A stretch of 64,000 nt of DNA from Pardosa pseudoannulata (lineage: Eukaryota > Arthropoda > Arachnida > Araneae > Lycosidae). The translations under genes and the position numbers were made by a program. Shown here in pieces: positions 9,766 through 21,097 of this stretch. The notes under the pieces are model-generated. The model searched no databases, had not been told where the DNA came from, and was given only the letters and a program-made list of their open reading frames with translations. The DNA lies in contig CM063507.1 in NCBI GenBank assembly GCA_032207245.1, forward strand, positions 96,092,406 to 96,156,405, given 5' to 3'. Position 1 is the first letter of the stretch. Each line of letters opens with the position of its first letter.

Positions 9766-11223
9766 GACTTGGACTTCATTTCTCAATTTTCCACGGATAT
9801 ACGACATGTTCCTGGACACACAAAATTTTATAGCTGATGCCTTATCACGGATTGAAATTGACTCCATCTCACAAGCCAATTGTCTCAATTACAAGAACAT
9901 TGCCTCAGCTCAGTCGCAAGATGAGGAGCTCAAAAATCTCCTTCAATCCAATTCAACATCTTTAGTGCTCAAGAATCAATATTTTCCTCTAGAAGATATC
10001 ACCCTTACATGTGACGTTTCCGCCAAAGTTCCTCGACCTTTTATCTCCAAGGAGTACCGCAGGTTGGTTTTCCAACATCTTCATGGTCTTTCTCATCCTG
10101 GCACTTATGCTTCAACAAGGATGGTCACCCAACGATTTGTGTGGCCAAATATCAAAAAGGATATCAAGTTATGGGTAAAATCTTGCCAACCCTGTGAAAG
10201 ATCCAAGATCCATCGCTATACTAAAGCACCTGTTGGTACATTTGCATTACCTGATGCCAGATTTTCCCATATGCACATTGACTTCATTGGTCCTTTTCCA
10301 CCATCTAATAGTCATACTTATTGTTTGACAATAGTTGACCGATTCATAAGATGGATGGAAGTCATCCCCACAGCCGACATGACTGCTGAAACCATATGTC
10401 GAGCGCTTTTGTCAGGTTGGATATCACGATTCGGTTGCCTGCCATTATCACTACAGATCAGGGAAGGAATTTTGAATCTTCTCTTTTCAAAGAACTCAGT
10501 GACCTCATGGGAACCAATAGAATCGCACTGGCTTACCATCCAAAGGCCAATGGTCTGGTCGAGCGAATGCACCGCCATCTAAAGAGTGCTATAAAAGCTC
10601 ATGAAAATTCAAAGTGGAGCGATATCATCCCAATAGTTCTCCTTGGCATGCGCTCAGCAATTAAGGATGACATTCAAGCTACCTGCGCTGAATTAGTTAT
10701 GGTACAACCCTTCGCCTTCCATCTGACCTTTTCTCATCCACCAAGCTGTCATCAAGATGTGACCAAACATATGTCTCTGTGCTTCGGGAGAAAATGATAT
10801 CTTTACAACCAGTTCCAACATCAAGCCACTGCAAAAGATGTTTTTCTACCTACTACATTGAAAAGCTGTTCACATGTGTTCCTGAGAGTGGATAGTGTTC
10901 AACCACCTCTTTCACAGCCCTACACTGGTCCACACAAGGTTATAAGCCGTGGTGACAAAGTTTTTACTATTTTAATAAATGGTAAAAAGAAAGCTGTTTC
11001 CATCGACCGCATAAAGCCAGCTTACATTTTGAACGAGAACAGTAGTACTTTTTCAGGAACTGAACTGCATCTACTTCCTGTAAAACAGACTGTCTCAGTA
11101 GACAATTTCAACAAACAATCCGACACAACTGTTTCTAATTCCACTGAAAGAACTTTTTCAAAAACTAGATCAGGTAGACAAGACAGATTCCCAAAAAACT
11201 TAGCACAATTCATTACTTATTGA
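9766..11223 (+). pseudogene. Ty3/Gypsy RNase H end and integrase relic (Gypsy-2, copy A)
   Basis: Starts with the RNase H C terminus ([12 protein letters not shown], 9820-9860). The integrase follows: an HHCC zinc domain ([13 protein letters not shown]...CQPCERS, about 10075-10205); the first catalytic Asp in [13 protein letters not shown] (about 10270); the second in [13 protein letters not shown] (about 10450); and the Glu in [16 protein letters not shown] (about 10530-10580). A GPY/F-like C-terminal region (QPYTGPHKVISR...VSIDRIKPAY) follows to TGA at 11221. A one-base deletion at about 10441 (shared with copy B) and an extra base near 10700 (copy A only) break the frame. Gag, protease and RT are absent. 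Confidence 0.85.
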
Positions 11224-11759
11224 GTATTGTGATTATATTCAATGATTGCAAACAAGTACTATTTATTGTGAATTGTGTGTAATTGTTTATTTTCTGCAGG
11301 TGTATGCATGTAGAATCTACTATACTAAGTATTTGTAAATATTTTATACACTTATATATATTGTCATTTCAGTATTCATTGTCGAAGATTTTCACTATCC
11401 TGCATTGTAGAAGACTTTTATTGCATTATATCAGTATTTTTAGCTGACGTAAATTTAAATTGTTGATTATGGGTTGTTATCCCATGAATTCAAGCTGATG
11501 TACCTATATGTATATTTGTGTCTATGTTCTTTTTCTTTACTGTAACATCGTTTGCTCGCTCACTAGGGGGATACTCTGTGGCAACGCCAATATCCCTCCG
11601 CTCAGCATGTACGAGCAGATTTATTTTGCGCATGAGCGAGCTGTAGGAGAGGTAAGGAACAAATTCCAGAGATATCAGTTTGGGAAAAAAAAATGCATGT
11701 GTTGTGTTAATAAATGTTTGTGAAGTTTAAATCTTCTTGCATTTCTAAATCATAATAGC
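11224..11759 (+). repeat. Non-coding end of Gypsy-2, probable 3' LTR (copy A)
   Basis: Follows the integrase stop. A purine-rich run, CTAGGGGGAT at about 11563-11572, is placed like a polypurine tract. The next 180 or so bases (TGTGGCAACGCC... to about 11755) may be the LTR, including AATAAA-type signals (TTAATAAATG near 11709). No second LTR is visible, so the boundaries are approximate. The counterpart in copy B is 30684-31219. Confidence 0.45.
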
Positions 11760-13330
11760 CAGTTATTGAATAAAAGGGAAGATATTTCTCCACAGTTTTT
11801 TAAAAAGTGAAGGAGAAGGACGCTTAGAGCTAACTAGAAATGGAATGAAATTTGAATTCACTAATGGTAGTTTGAAAAATAAGAAAAAAGAAAATTTAGA
11901 TGAGACACTGCCCACTGCAATTTATTTTCAGGATACATGAGAAAAAGACTGATTGTATATTTTGTGACAAGTCCCAAGAGAGTAAAGATTGCTTCTTGGC
12001 ACAAAACTGATCATAAAACAAGTAAAAGGAAACTTTAAGTAATAAGGTGTGTTATGGTTAAGTTGTTTCAAAGGTAGTCGCAAAGCAAGGGATTGTAAAT
12101 TGTAAATCAAATATAGGATTTGTTTTAAATGGCATCACATAATCGTGTTTTGAATGACCTGTAAATAAAAAAGAGATTTCAACAAATGAGGCGATCAACT
12201 CTAGCAACGCATTGATCGTTGAAGAATGTTTCAGCTGTATTACTGTAGATTATACTTGTAAATATTGGAGCCAACGGAAAGCAGAAGTGTGTTCTAGCAT
12301 TGATGGACAGGGTTTCTCAGCATTAACACATATTGAAAAAGACTGCCGAAGAACTAGAACTTGCAAGAGAACTTTAGCCCATTAATTGTTTGGAAGTCTA
12401 AAACACAAGTGAAAGATCATCATCTATATGAAATTAAGTCTCCCAATATTAAATATTCTCTTTATATACAGATTTGGGACCAGTTATCTATTTGTGGTAA
12501 AACTTCTAGACTTAAAAGAGGATTGTAATAAAGAATTAGGACAACTTTTTACTGGACTTATACACAAACTTCAATGCAGATTCATTGTATATGAAACTTA
12601 CTTAGGGTTTGTCTTAATGGGCAGAATATCAAATAACATTAAAAGTACATCACAGACACGCGCTACTGAAAATATCACACCGCTCATACATACAACACTT
12701 CTGGGATTTGGAACTTTTAGGAACCAACGGATCTACGGAAAATACATCCACAGAAGTAGTGAAATTAATTAACGACACTTTATCTACGGGGCGTTGGTGA
12801 GAGTGCCCTGGACTGAATTCTAGTCCTCCTGATGATTAAGAACATCGAAGAAAATAAAAAAGACTACTAGCAACAACGTCAAAATTGATTCCGTAAAAAA
12901 CAATTTTTTTCCGACTACGTTCAGTTATTTCTGATGGATTATTCAGATTACAATTCAATTATCCAAAGTTGGGAAGGCGTGAACATTGAAAAATTTTTAG
13001 AAGGTGGAAGATTGTGAAGGTGTCATTATCTTCCTCAACGTGGTATTGTTAAAGAACGCTCGATAACGAAATTAGACCAGTATTTGATGTTGCATGTAAA
13101 GAAAAGAAAAAATTCTTTCAATGACTGCTTGAAAAAGGAATCGAATGTTTTAGATATTAATTCCTTCAATATTAATGGGATTTAAAGAAAAGAAAATTGA
13201 AATAATTTGACATAAAGAAGACATTCCTACAGATATCTATTCATACAGAAGGCACATATTTCCGGTTCTGGTGGTAGGATTGTGAGGAACGAAAAATGAG
13301 AAAAAAAAGGTACAAAAAATAACTGTTCAA
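11760..13330 (+). pseudogene. Bel/Pao gag knuckle, protease and RT-start relic (Pao-2, 3' part, copy A)
   Basis: Highly decayed. Frame pieces match the order of a Bel/Pao polyprotein: a gag C-terminal segment (RLELTRNGMKFEF), a Cys-His knuckle (IFCDKSQESKDCFLAQ, about 11955-12010), a DUF1758/protease-like region near 12420-12540 (YEIKSPN...WDQLSICGKTSRLK), and the start of RT (RCHYLPQRGIVKERSITKLD, then NSFNDCLKKESNVL, about 13018-13165). Many stops and shifts are present. It is the likely continuation of the gag at 9070-9765, split by Gypsy-2. Confidence 0.65.
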
Positions 13331-15682
13331 AATAATCAAGACTGAAACATTAAAAAGTATCATAAATTGCTGCTGCTCTGATGAAATTTTAATTTGACAA
13401 AGGTACTAAAACTATAAATTAATCTTCCTATATGCAATAATCTTAGCATATTATGTGTACAACTTATTTCACACACGACTTTTCTATTTATTACATTCTC
13501 TCTTTTATAAGAGCAGCAAAGCCTTGTAAAATTCAGATTAGTTCTTAAATTTAATTATAGTTCTCAAATGTAGCAATTCAATGACTTCCAAGTCCTTACA
13601 ACTTCCTAATTTTGATTTCTTGAAAGAGTATAAATCCTGGAAATTGTATCCATATAAGGGTATTGAAGCAGTGAACACGGTAGCTGGTTGAGCCACCTCA
13701 CGGTCTAATGAAAATCAAATTCCAACATCATTTCGGTTTTGCAAATTGTCAATTCAGAACATATTTTAAGCAAATTTTACACATGTAACTCAAGAATCCA
13801 TCAAGGATCGATTGCATCCAAAAAGATCTGAAGATCAAAAGCTGGAGGACTTGCTAAAACAAAAACGTTTTTCGAGAAATCTAAGGCTAGAACTCACCTG
13901 GGACAATCAAGTTCCTAAAAAAAAATCCGGTTTTTTTTTTCGTTTTTTAAAATTGTTTATGCGCTTTTAACAATACAAGATATTCAGAAACTTCACGTTT
14001 GATTCCTATTTGAGTAAATCAAAAATAAAATGGAAGATCCACCAGAATTAGATGAGTAAACTTTTGAAAAAGTAGCACAATTCAAGGCAGTTTGCAAATA
14101 ACATTAGTTAATGGTTATATAGGAATAATCCCTACTAAATATATGTTGTGAACAAAAGAAAATAAAGATTAAGTTATAGTTTTTTATTCTTACATCTAGC
14201 TTGAATTCACATCTGTTTCTCTTACCCTACCACATAAAAAATGTGTCATAGCTTCTTCTCAGTTTTAGCTTGAGTAAAGTACTCAGAAACTCAAACATGA
14301 ATTCATAATCCATGTTAAAGAGAAATTCATCAGAGTACTGAAGCTTTTAAAGAGTATATTAATGATAAACAGGTGTGATTTTATTTGAAAACAATTTTTC
14401 AAATTTAAGATTATACTTTATGCTATATATTAACATTAATATTTAAAATGTAGGCACTTTAATATTTGTCATTATTATTATGTGTTTAATCCATTATTCA
14501 AAGTTAAATAAACCTGAATTTGAATAGTCTTTAAAGTAAACCCATTAAATTCCCAAGTTGTAACTCACACAAACACATACAAAGATTGTATTATTTTTCA
14601 ATGTTTTGAGGAATGCCTCTTTGAAAAATAAAATTAAATTTATATTGTTTCATATATATCAAATAAACAAGCATACAAATTGCTACTAAAAGATACCTTT
14701 CTCATCTCGCTCCCTCTTTGTAATTAGGCAAGCTGCAATTACAATCTAAAAATATCTGTTGTCAAATTCAAGGTTAGTTTTTCAAAATTTTATAAGGCTA
14801 TTTTTACAGACAATGCATATATGAAGATAAAATTTAACTTTAGACTTTCTTTAAAGTTTAGGTGAGGGGAAAATAAAACTAATTTAAATTTAGATGGGAT
14901 TTTTTTTATATCAAAAACTCAAATTTTATTGGGGGTTTTCAAATCCTAACAATGAGTTATGAGATTTTGTGTCATAATACTAACATATACATTTATGTGG
15001 ATTTTAGCAAGCATTTTTTCGGAAAACTTTCAAATCTTGATTTCTATATAAATATTGTACACAAATTAATCATTTTTAATAAAACCACAAAATTAAATAT
15101 GCAATAGTTATACAATTTAGTCACCAACTACCAGATGTAAACTATACATAGAAGTCTTTCATGATATTAAAACTTATTACACAAATTAATTATAGTAAAA
15201 ATATAAACCTTTATTTTGTTTCCAAAATTTAAAATTTCTTAAATATGATAGCGTGCTTTATGGCATAAAAACTCTACAGATATTGAATGAAAGCACTTTA
15301 AATCAGCCTTTAAAATAAAATATTAAAAAGAATATTGAAGTGTAGGAAAAATTCATAATTGATGATAAACTTTTATTTTGCTTCAGTTTTGCTGTTTTAT
15401 AAACCTAGGTTTAGCCCAAATGTTAATTTTTGCAATACTCTCAATAATACTTAAATGATAGAGGCCATTAGTATTTTTTCTAAACAAAAAAGCCTAAAAC
15501 TTATTAAAAGTTTTATCCAAACATATATTTAAGAAACTATCTAAAAGTGCGAAACTGTACCAAAAATGTTATTGAATTTCAAACCTAGTTAATGGCAACC
15601 AGGGTCTGAATTTTAAATATCTTTTTGGCACAATTTTGTACTTTTAAATAATTTCTTAAAAATGTGATTTTTATAAATATTC
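13331..15682 (+). other. AT-rich non-coding stretch (copy A)
   Basis: No frame or motif is supported over about 2.3 kb. A small piece at 13795-13925 (readable in copy B at 33265 as a Lys/Arg-rich stretch) may be a last remnant of Pao-2. The rest is AT-rich sequence with short runs. It matches 32746-35159 in copy B apart from small indels. Confidence 0.5.
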
Positions 15683-15690
15683 ATGCAATT

Positions 15691-15867
15691 GGTTGGTTTG
15701 GAGTGTTACGGTCTACTTTTTGCAACACGAGGGGTAATGAGACCGGGACCTACAGCTTAACGCCGATTCCGAACGGCTATGAACATCCATCCCGTAGTGG
15801 GATTTGAACCCACGAACTTCGATACCGAAGGTCAACACCCTAACCAATCGGCCATTGTTCGGCATTG
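15691..15867 (-). mobile_element. tRNA-derived SINE (copy A)
   Basis: On the minus strand this 177-bp element begins with a tRNA-like head. A-box-like TGGCCGATTGG is followed about 40 bases later by B-box GGTTCAAATCC (GGTTCGAATCC in better-preserved copies). A family-specific body comes next, and the element ends in CCAAACCAACC. It is flanked by perfect 8-bp target duplications ATGCAATT (15683-15690 and 15868-15875). Similar elements occur seven more times in this window, all in the same orientation. It is not a functional tRNA gene, because the cloverleaf is not closed. Confidence 0.9.
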
Positions 15868-15875
15868 ATGCAATT

Positions 15876-16400
15876 ATTTTCCCTTTGAAGTAAAGTTATT
15901 GTAGCACGGTAAATTTTGGGTGGTAAAATAACCAACTATAAAGTGGGATCACCCCAGAATAACAGGATACTTATGTTCCAAATTTCATTAAATTGAAGGT
16001 TTGCAATTGAATTGCAGAGTTGATACAGAATTACTGAAAGTTATAACAGTTTGTACAAGTGTATTAAATTAATTACAAAATATTTAATGTTACAACTATT
16101 TCAAGATGTCTGTTAATTTTAAAATGTCAATTTAATTTTTCAGATTCCTATTAAAGTTTCTTCAAAACAATATGTATATCAAACCTGTGAATCCATTTTA
16201 AGTTTCAACTTAACTTATAAAACTACTACCCACTGCACAACTAGCATGGCCCAATTAGTTTTAAATTTTCCTTTGCAAAACCACTTAACTGAAAATAAGA
16301 TATAAATTTAAACTTGGAAAATTTTTCATGCGTTTTTTTATAAACTATATAATAAATTAAAATCTCCAAATATGTTCAAACTAAAGAGAAATGATGTAAA
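15876..16400 (+). other. AT-rich end of copy A
   Basis: No gene is seen. It matches 35353-35815 of copy B with a small rearranged stretch (about 16086-16140 and 16270-16330) and then stops at the assembly gap. Confidence 0.5.
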
Positions 16401-16500
16401 NNNNNNNNNNNNNNNNNNNNNNNNNNNNNNNNNNNNNNNNNNNNNNNNNNNNNNNNNNNNNNNNNNNNNNNNNNNNNNNNNNNNNNNNNNNNNNNNNNNN
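16401..16500. other. Assembly gap of 100 N
   Basis: Exactly 100 N, the conventional size for a scaffold join of unknown length. It coincides with the end of copy A of the block repeated from 19428. Confidence 0.98.
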
Positions 16501-16605
16501 TACAACAGCCAATAGACAAACAATAAACTGTCCTTCCGTTTGAAACTAAAGCCAGTATTGTCATAATTTGAGGATTTGCCCTACTGCGTGAAATCGCTTT
16601 ATAGA
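16501..16605 (-). repeat. Interspersed repeat piece at the gap edge
   Basis: About 105 bases that match the reverse complement of about 38370-38475 at roughly 90% by eye (shared core AACGGAAGG...AAACTAAAGCCAG when read in matching orientation). Similarity ends at 16605 on one side and at the gap on the other. Confidence 0.7.
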
Positions 16606-17357
16606 ACGAGATGTTTTGGAAATAGTTGGATGTTAAGAGTAGAAATTTGTTTTTACAATAAAAATATTTTTTTTTCTTTGTCCTTGCGATTTCTTTGAAG
16701 AAATCTGAAAAATCTGAAGCACTTAAAACAATTGTAACAGCTATTACTTTCTTTTACTTGTAGGATAAAAGGACAATAACAAATTTATCTTCATGATAAG
16801 AGACGCTGATAAAGATAAGAAGTATCAAGGTTCAAACGATGAACTGATAGAAAACTATACCAACTTGAAAAATAAATGCAACCATGTAAAAATAAAATGT
16901 AATAGTCCTTTTTTTTAAGATATTTTGTTCAAATTAAAAATGCAGAAGAATATATTTTAGTGCAGTATATTTTAGATTTAAGAAGTTCATTAAAAAGAAT
17001 ACATGTATGTTTAAAACGTAGTAGCTAAAAGTAAATATAAGTTTTTACAACAAAACCATATTTATTCTAGGCTAATATAGACATACAATTCGTTTCGGAA
17101 GAATACGGTATAGTATCATGCATAAATACATAAGAAAAGTGAATACCGGTCTTTCTAAACTTTTACGCGATGAAGAATCTGGTGCTAATAATGGTAACAG
17201 AGTAAAAGAAAAATTCTTAAAATTAATAATGTATTTTTGAACAGTAATTTAATATCGGCAAAAGAAGTGACATATCATGTTTTATCTTTACCATTATCCA
17301 AAAAGTAGTAGGCAAACAATTAATATTAACACGAGTTCCATAAATTCCATTTGTTCC
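16606..17357 (+). other. AT-rich non-coding stretch
   Basis: No coding frame, RNA gene or recognisable repeat is seen. Confidence 0.5.
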
Positions 17358-17923
17358 AACTCGACTACAAAACGAAACTTGGGTCCAGTTTGCATCGCAA
17401 TTAAAAACTAGTTGGGATTACTATCTTAAGTTGAGAAAAGTTTCAGATTTCGAAACTTTAAACCAATTGATTATTGCGGATAAAATATTCCAAACTTTAG
17501 ATAAAGAGACTACGTCCCATATAAGTATAAAACAGGCAGATGAATGGTTTAAACCTTTAAAACTTTCCCAGGAAGTGGATCTATATTCAACTTCTCGCGG
17601 AAAACAAGCTGAGAATTTTAATGCATTTCGTAAACAACCAAGTTCAAAAAATGTTTCAAAAGTGGTTTTTTTTTTTTCTGATATGAAAAATTCAAAATGT
17701 ATACTGGGATGCTCGGAGGATCATCCATTGTACAAGTGCAATAAATATAATAAATTATCAGTAAACGAGAGAATAAATGTAATCAAGAATAATAGCTGTT
17801 GCTTCAGATGTCTTTCACAGCATCATCGAGTTGCTTCATACAAAAGTAAATATAAGTGCAATTGTTGTTCGAAATTACACCACAGGAGTCTTTGTTTTTC
17901 ATTAGAGAAAACTGCGAACTTAA
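17358..17923 (+). pseudogene. Third Pao-1-type gag fragment
   Basis: Matches the 3' half of the Pao-1 gag (4205-4757 and 23655-24215): the LRKVSDFETLNQLIIADKIF segment, then both Cys-rich knuckles, the second with Tyr in place of its final Cys (RVASY instead of RVASC). The frame from 17431 shifts at a T-run near 17665. It lacks LTRs, and the sequence beyond 17923 is unrelated to the pol piece that follows in Pao-1. It is therefore an independent truncated copy. Confidence 0.8.
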
Positions 17924-18641
17924 ATAAAATGGTGCCAGCTCAGAAATGTTTGTGCGGATTGAGATGAACAAGCGAAGGGGAGAAATGGCGAAGGCGTCAT
18001 TGGTATAGGCCTAGAAGGCTCTGGAGCGAATAAGTGGTTCATAATTTTAACCATCCAGTGTGTGTGTTGACAAGGAATGCCAGGTTACAGTGTAACACTG
18101 AAGGGCAGTATTGCAGAAATTTCCTGTTTTTCGTCATCCAACCGGGCCGAAATTGTGGAACATACAGATCCAGTTTGATTTCCGATATTGTGGAGCATCC
18201 AGATCCAATTTGGGTTCCAGATCGTGTTGGATTTTAAAGAGCAACCAGTTCCTGTTTAAATCCAGAGGAGCACGTCGGGAAATTGCAGTGCCCAGTTACA
18301 GATTTCTAGCAGCCAGTGGAAGCAGTAACTCCGGAAATTGAGTGAAAGAAGCTGATGCTGATCCAGAAGCCCAGTGTTTTTTTAAACACGTGAGGTAAGT
18401 GCCTTGATTTCCATTCAGTCAGTTGGTGCTGTTTTGAGTAAAATATAGGTTTTAGTTTTGATAAATTTAAGTTAATTCTGTAGATATTAAGTTGCACATG
18501 GTATTGCAGATGTATAACTTGAACTGAACTATATTTTAGGTTTGTTTTTATCAGTGTTTTTATATTTCTTTCATTTAATTAATTAGAGTATATTGTGTAA
18601 TTCTCTGTTTGGTTATATTTTTGTGTTACTGTTAGTTAAAA
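17924..18641 (+). other. Leader region of Gypsy-1 (copy B)
   Basis: No supported coding frame. It lies directly upstream of the Gypsy-1 gag start and is probably its 5' LTR and/or leader. A segment at 18130-18210 holds two near-copies of a short unit (GAACATACAGATCCAGTTTG and GGAGCATCCAGATCCAATTT). No LTR pair could be defined. Confidence 0.35.
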
Positions 18642-18912
18642 AACGGCATTCCTAGTAAAGGTACGAAAGGCCAACTTAATTAAACTGGCCGAAGAAATGT
18701 GTATAGAAGTGCCGGAGAATGCAAAAATTTTAGAATTAAAAAAGCTAATTATAGAATCCCCAGATTACGAAGAAAATATGGTGAGGGATATGATTTCGGT
18801 AATTGATTCAGAAATGAAACAGAAAGAGGAAGAAGAGAGGGATCACGAGTTAGAGTTGAAGAAAATAGAAATGAGGGGCAATTCAGAGGTTGTATCGGTG
18901 TCTTTCTCAAGG
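18642..18912 (+). pseudogene. gag: Ty3/Gypsy gag N terminus (Gypsy-1, copy B)
   Basis: Open from a TAA at about 18640. It reads KVRKANLIKLAEEM, then VPENAKILELKKLIIESPD, then a Glu/Lys-rich helix to 18900. This is the usual N-terminal layout of the spider-type Gypsy gag (short helical domain followed by a charged coil). It is interrupted at 18912 by a LINE. The 9-mer TTCTCAAGG at 18904-18912 is repeated, with one change, at 19751-19759, where gag resumes. Confidence 0.75.
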
Positions 18913-19750
18913 TTGGTTGGTTGGTTGATTGAAGTTTAATGGCGCTAAATCCTCTAGGGACAAACTGCGCCAAACAAGATGAAGAAATAAACTGAAGATA
19001 AAATTGAGAAAAAAAAATCTTGACAAAAGAAATAATTACAGGTTCTAAAACAGATTAAAGTAACTATAAAAATATAACATTTAACAAAAAACACGAATAA
19101 AAATTGAGTTATATACAGATTAACAAGAATTGAAAATTGAGTGAATTGAAAATTGAAAGATTAAAAATTGAAAATTAGAAAATTGAAATCACAATCAAAA
19201 ATCATATTTCAGTATAAAAGCCAGTTTGACGAAGAAAGGGGAACAAGTTTGGGTGTGGAGTTTCCCCGATGATTAAATTAAGATTCGGTGAAGGATTACC
19301 AAAAAAAATTATATACATTGATTTTAAACAAACACAAGAGGTTAAAATATGTGCGACTGTGTAAGGTGTCTTGCAATACGCACACTGTGAAGGAGCTTCA
19401 CCCAGCAAAAGATGGGCATGGGTGAGTCTGCAATGACCCACTCGTAAACGAGTGAGTATTACGTCATGTCTCCTAGAAGTAAGTTGGGGCCAATTAGTTA
19501 TTTTTGTATTAATTTCTCGCAGTTTATTTGAAGGAATGTTATCCCAGGAGATCTGCCATTTATCATGCAAAAGATCTTTAATATAATTTTTCAAATCAGG
19601 GTAAGGAATACCAGTGTTCAGAAAGTCACTTGCAGAATTGGTAGCTTTGTCCACAAGTTCATTACCTTTAATGCCGACGTGAGAGGTAACCCAGCTAAAA
19701 ACTAGCGAGATTCCCATGGAAGTAAGGTTAGTTATTGAAGTAAGAATATC
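18913..19750 (-). mobile_element. 5'-truncated LINE inserted in Gypsy-1 gag (copy B)
   Basis: Minus-strand LINE of about 840 bp. The frame 19202-19717 encodes the end of RNase H (WVTSHVGIKGNELVDKA) and a C-terminal Cys/His-containing tail (CAYCKTPYTVAHILTSC), the layout of Jockey/I-type ORF2. The 3' UTR carries AGCGCCATTAAACTTCAATC and ends in a (CCAA)n tail at 18913-18930. Target duplications TTCTCAAGG / TTCTCAGGG flank it (18904-18912, 19751-19759). The 5' end is truncated within ORF2. Copy A holds the same insertion at the window edge. Confidence 0.88.
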
Positions 19751-20516
19751 TTCTCAGGGAAGTACAGGAAACGCGCATTTTGGATTATATAAATTAATGC
19801 CAAAATTTGAGCCCGAAAAATTAGATATAAGTTTATACCTTGTGATATTTGAACGCCTGGTAAATCGCTCAGGCACAGACATTTATGGGTTACAAATTTG
19901 ATGTCAGTTTTACCGCTTGATGTAATTGAACTAATAGCCCGTGAGCCGGAAGAGTTGGCCGAAAATTATGATCATATCAAAGACCTGTTGCTAAAAAATT
20001 TAAGCTTAACCCCGACAAATTTCGACAAAAATTTAGCCAGCATAAAAAGAAAATTGAAATTTCCTGGAATGATTTCTCATTTGAAGCGGGGAACTATTTA
20101 GAAGGGTGGCTAACTGGGCTAAAAAATACATACATTCGAAGCTTTAAAAGAATTGTTAATTGTCGAACAAATTAAAAAAAATCCGCATCTACTGAAATAA
20201 AGGATCATTTCTTGAAACGATTGGCCAAATTATACTACGGTCTCTGGAATAACGAGCGATTTTGACACCTGTGAGGATATTCAAAGAGACCGTAAAGGGC
20301 CAAAAGAAAGAGAACGAAAATTGGAACAAATTAAAGATCATAGAAGGGAGAATAGTTGCTCCCCGACGATGGCGGGAAGCTCGCGGCCATTCTATGTTCC
20401 CCCGCATTCTGAAAAGAGGGTTTTTGAACAACGCAGGAAACCCCGTTGTTACGAGTGTGGGAGCACAGGGCACTCACGACCGTCTTGCCCTCGTCGGCTC
20501 AAAGGAGAGAGAGTAG
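19751..20516 (+). pseudogene. gag: Ty3/Gypsy gag, C-terminal part (Gypsy-1, copy B)
   Basis: Continuation of the gag after the LINE. It holds the capsid region (FEPEKLDISLYLVIFERL; LAENYDHIKDLLLK), a basic linker from about 20280, and an intact CCHC knuckle CYECGSTGHSRPSC (about 20447-20490). Frameshifts lie near 19900 and 20000-20110. In copy B the knuckle is in frame with the protease, while in copy A it is not. Confidence 0.78.
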
Positions 20517-21097
20517 AACAGATAAACAATGTAAGTGAAAGTAAACATCACGAATTTCTTGTTCCGTACATGCAAAAGGGTTTGGTCAACGGACATGAAA
20601 TTGACATCTTGAGAGATACGGGAGCAACACTAGATATAGTGTGCAGAAAGTACGTAGAATCAGAGGATTTTTGTGGGGAAAGTATTTGGGTGAAACAGCC
20701 CTTAGATATAAATCAGATCTGTTTACCCCTCGCTGTAGTAGAGATCACAGGAGATTTCGGCGTTGTGCTAACAAAAGCGGCCGTTTGTTCCGATGATTTC
20801 GATGAAGGACGATATTTGCTTGGGAATCGAACTGCGGCCCTAATTAAGGGTAGAACAGGATATGATTTCAGCCGTTGCGAAAACGTAAATGCCATACAAA
20901 TTAGAGGGCAGACCAAATGCAACAACGCTGAAACTGTTGAAAAGGATGATTCTGTAGGAATTTGTAAGGATGTGGAGGAAATCGTGAATATCCCGAAAAT
21001 AGAGGGGGAGGTATCTGATCTGTCTTTACTAGAACTCACTAAGGAAGAGCTAACAAAGGAGCAGAAGGAATGTCCAGAATTAAAAATTTTTATTTAA
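20517..21097 (+). pseudogene. Ty3/Gypsy protease region (Gypsy-1, copy B)
   Basis: Part of a 258-codon open frame (20321-21097) that runs from the nucleocapsid into the protease. The catalytic motif is ILRDTGATLDIVC at about 20610-20645, followed by PLAVVEITGDFGVVLTKAAV and ends in an acidic linker. It is better preserved than copy A, which has stops in the same region. The frame ends in a one-base shift before the RT tether. Confidence 0.75.

Noticed and set aside
15780..15863. tRNA gene on the minus strand (A- and B-box present), and the similar ones at 45000, 50500 and 60690
   Set aside because: The acceptor stem and anticodon arm do not close, a non-tRNA body follows, copies are dispersed and the best one has target duplications. 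These are SINE heads.
18034..18341. Two overlapping frames of 67 and 76 codons upstream of the Gypsy gag
   Set aside because: No motif is seen, and the region is the expected untranslated leader of the element.
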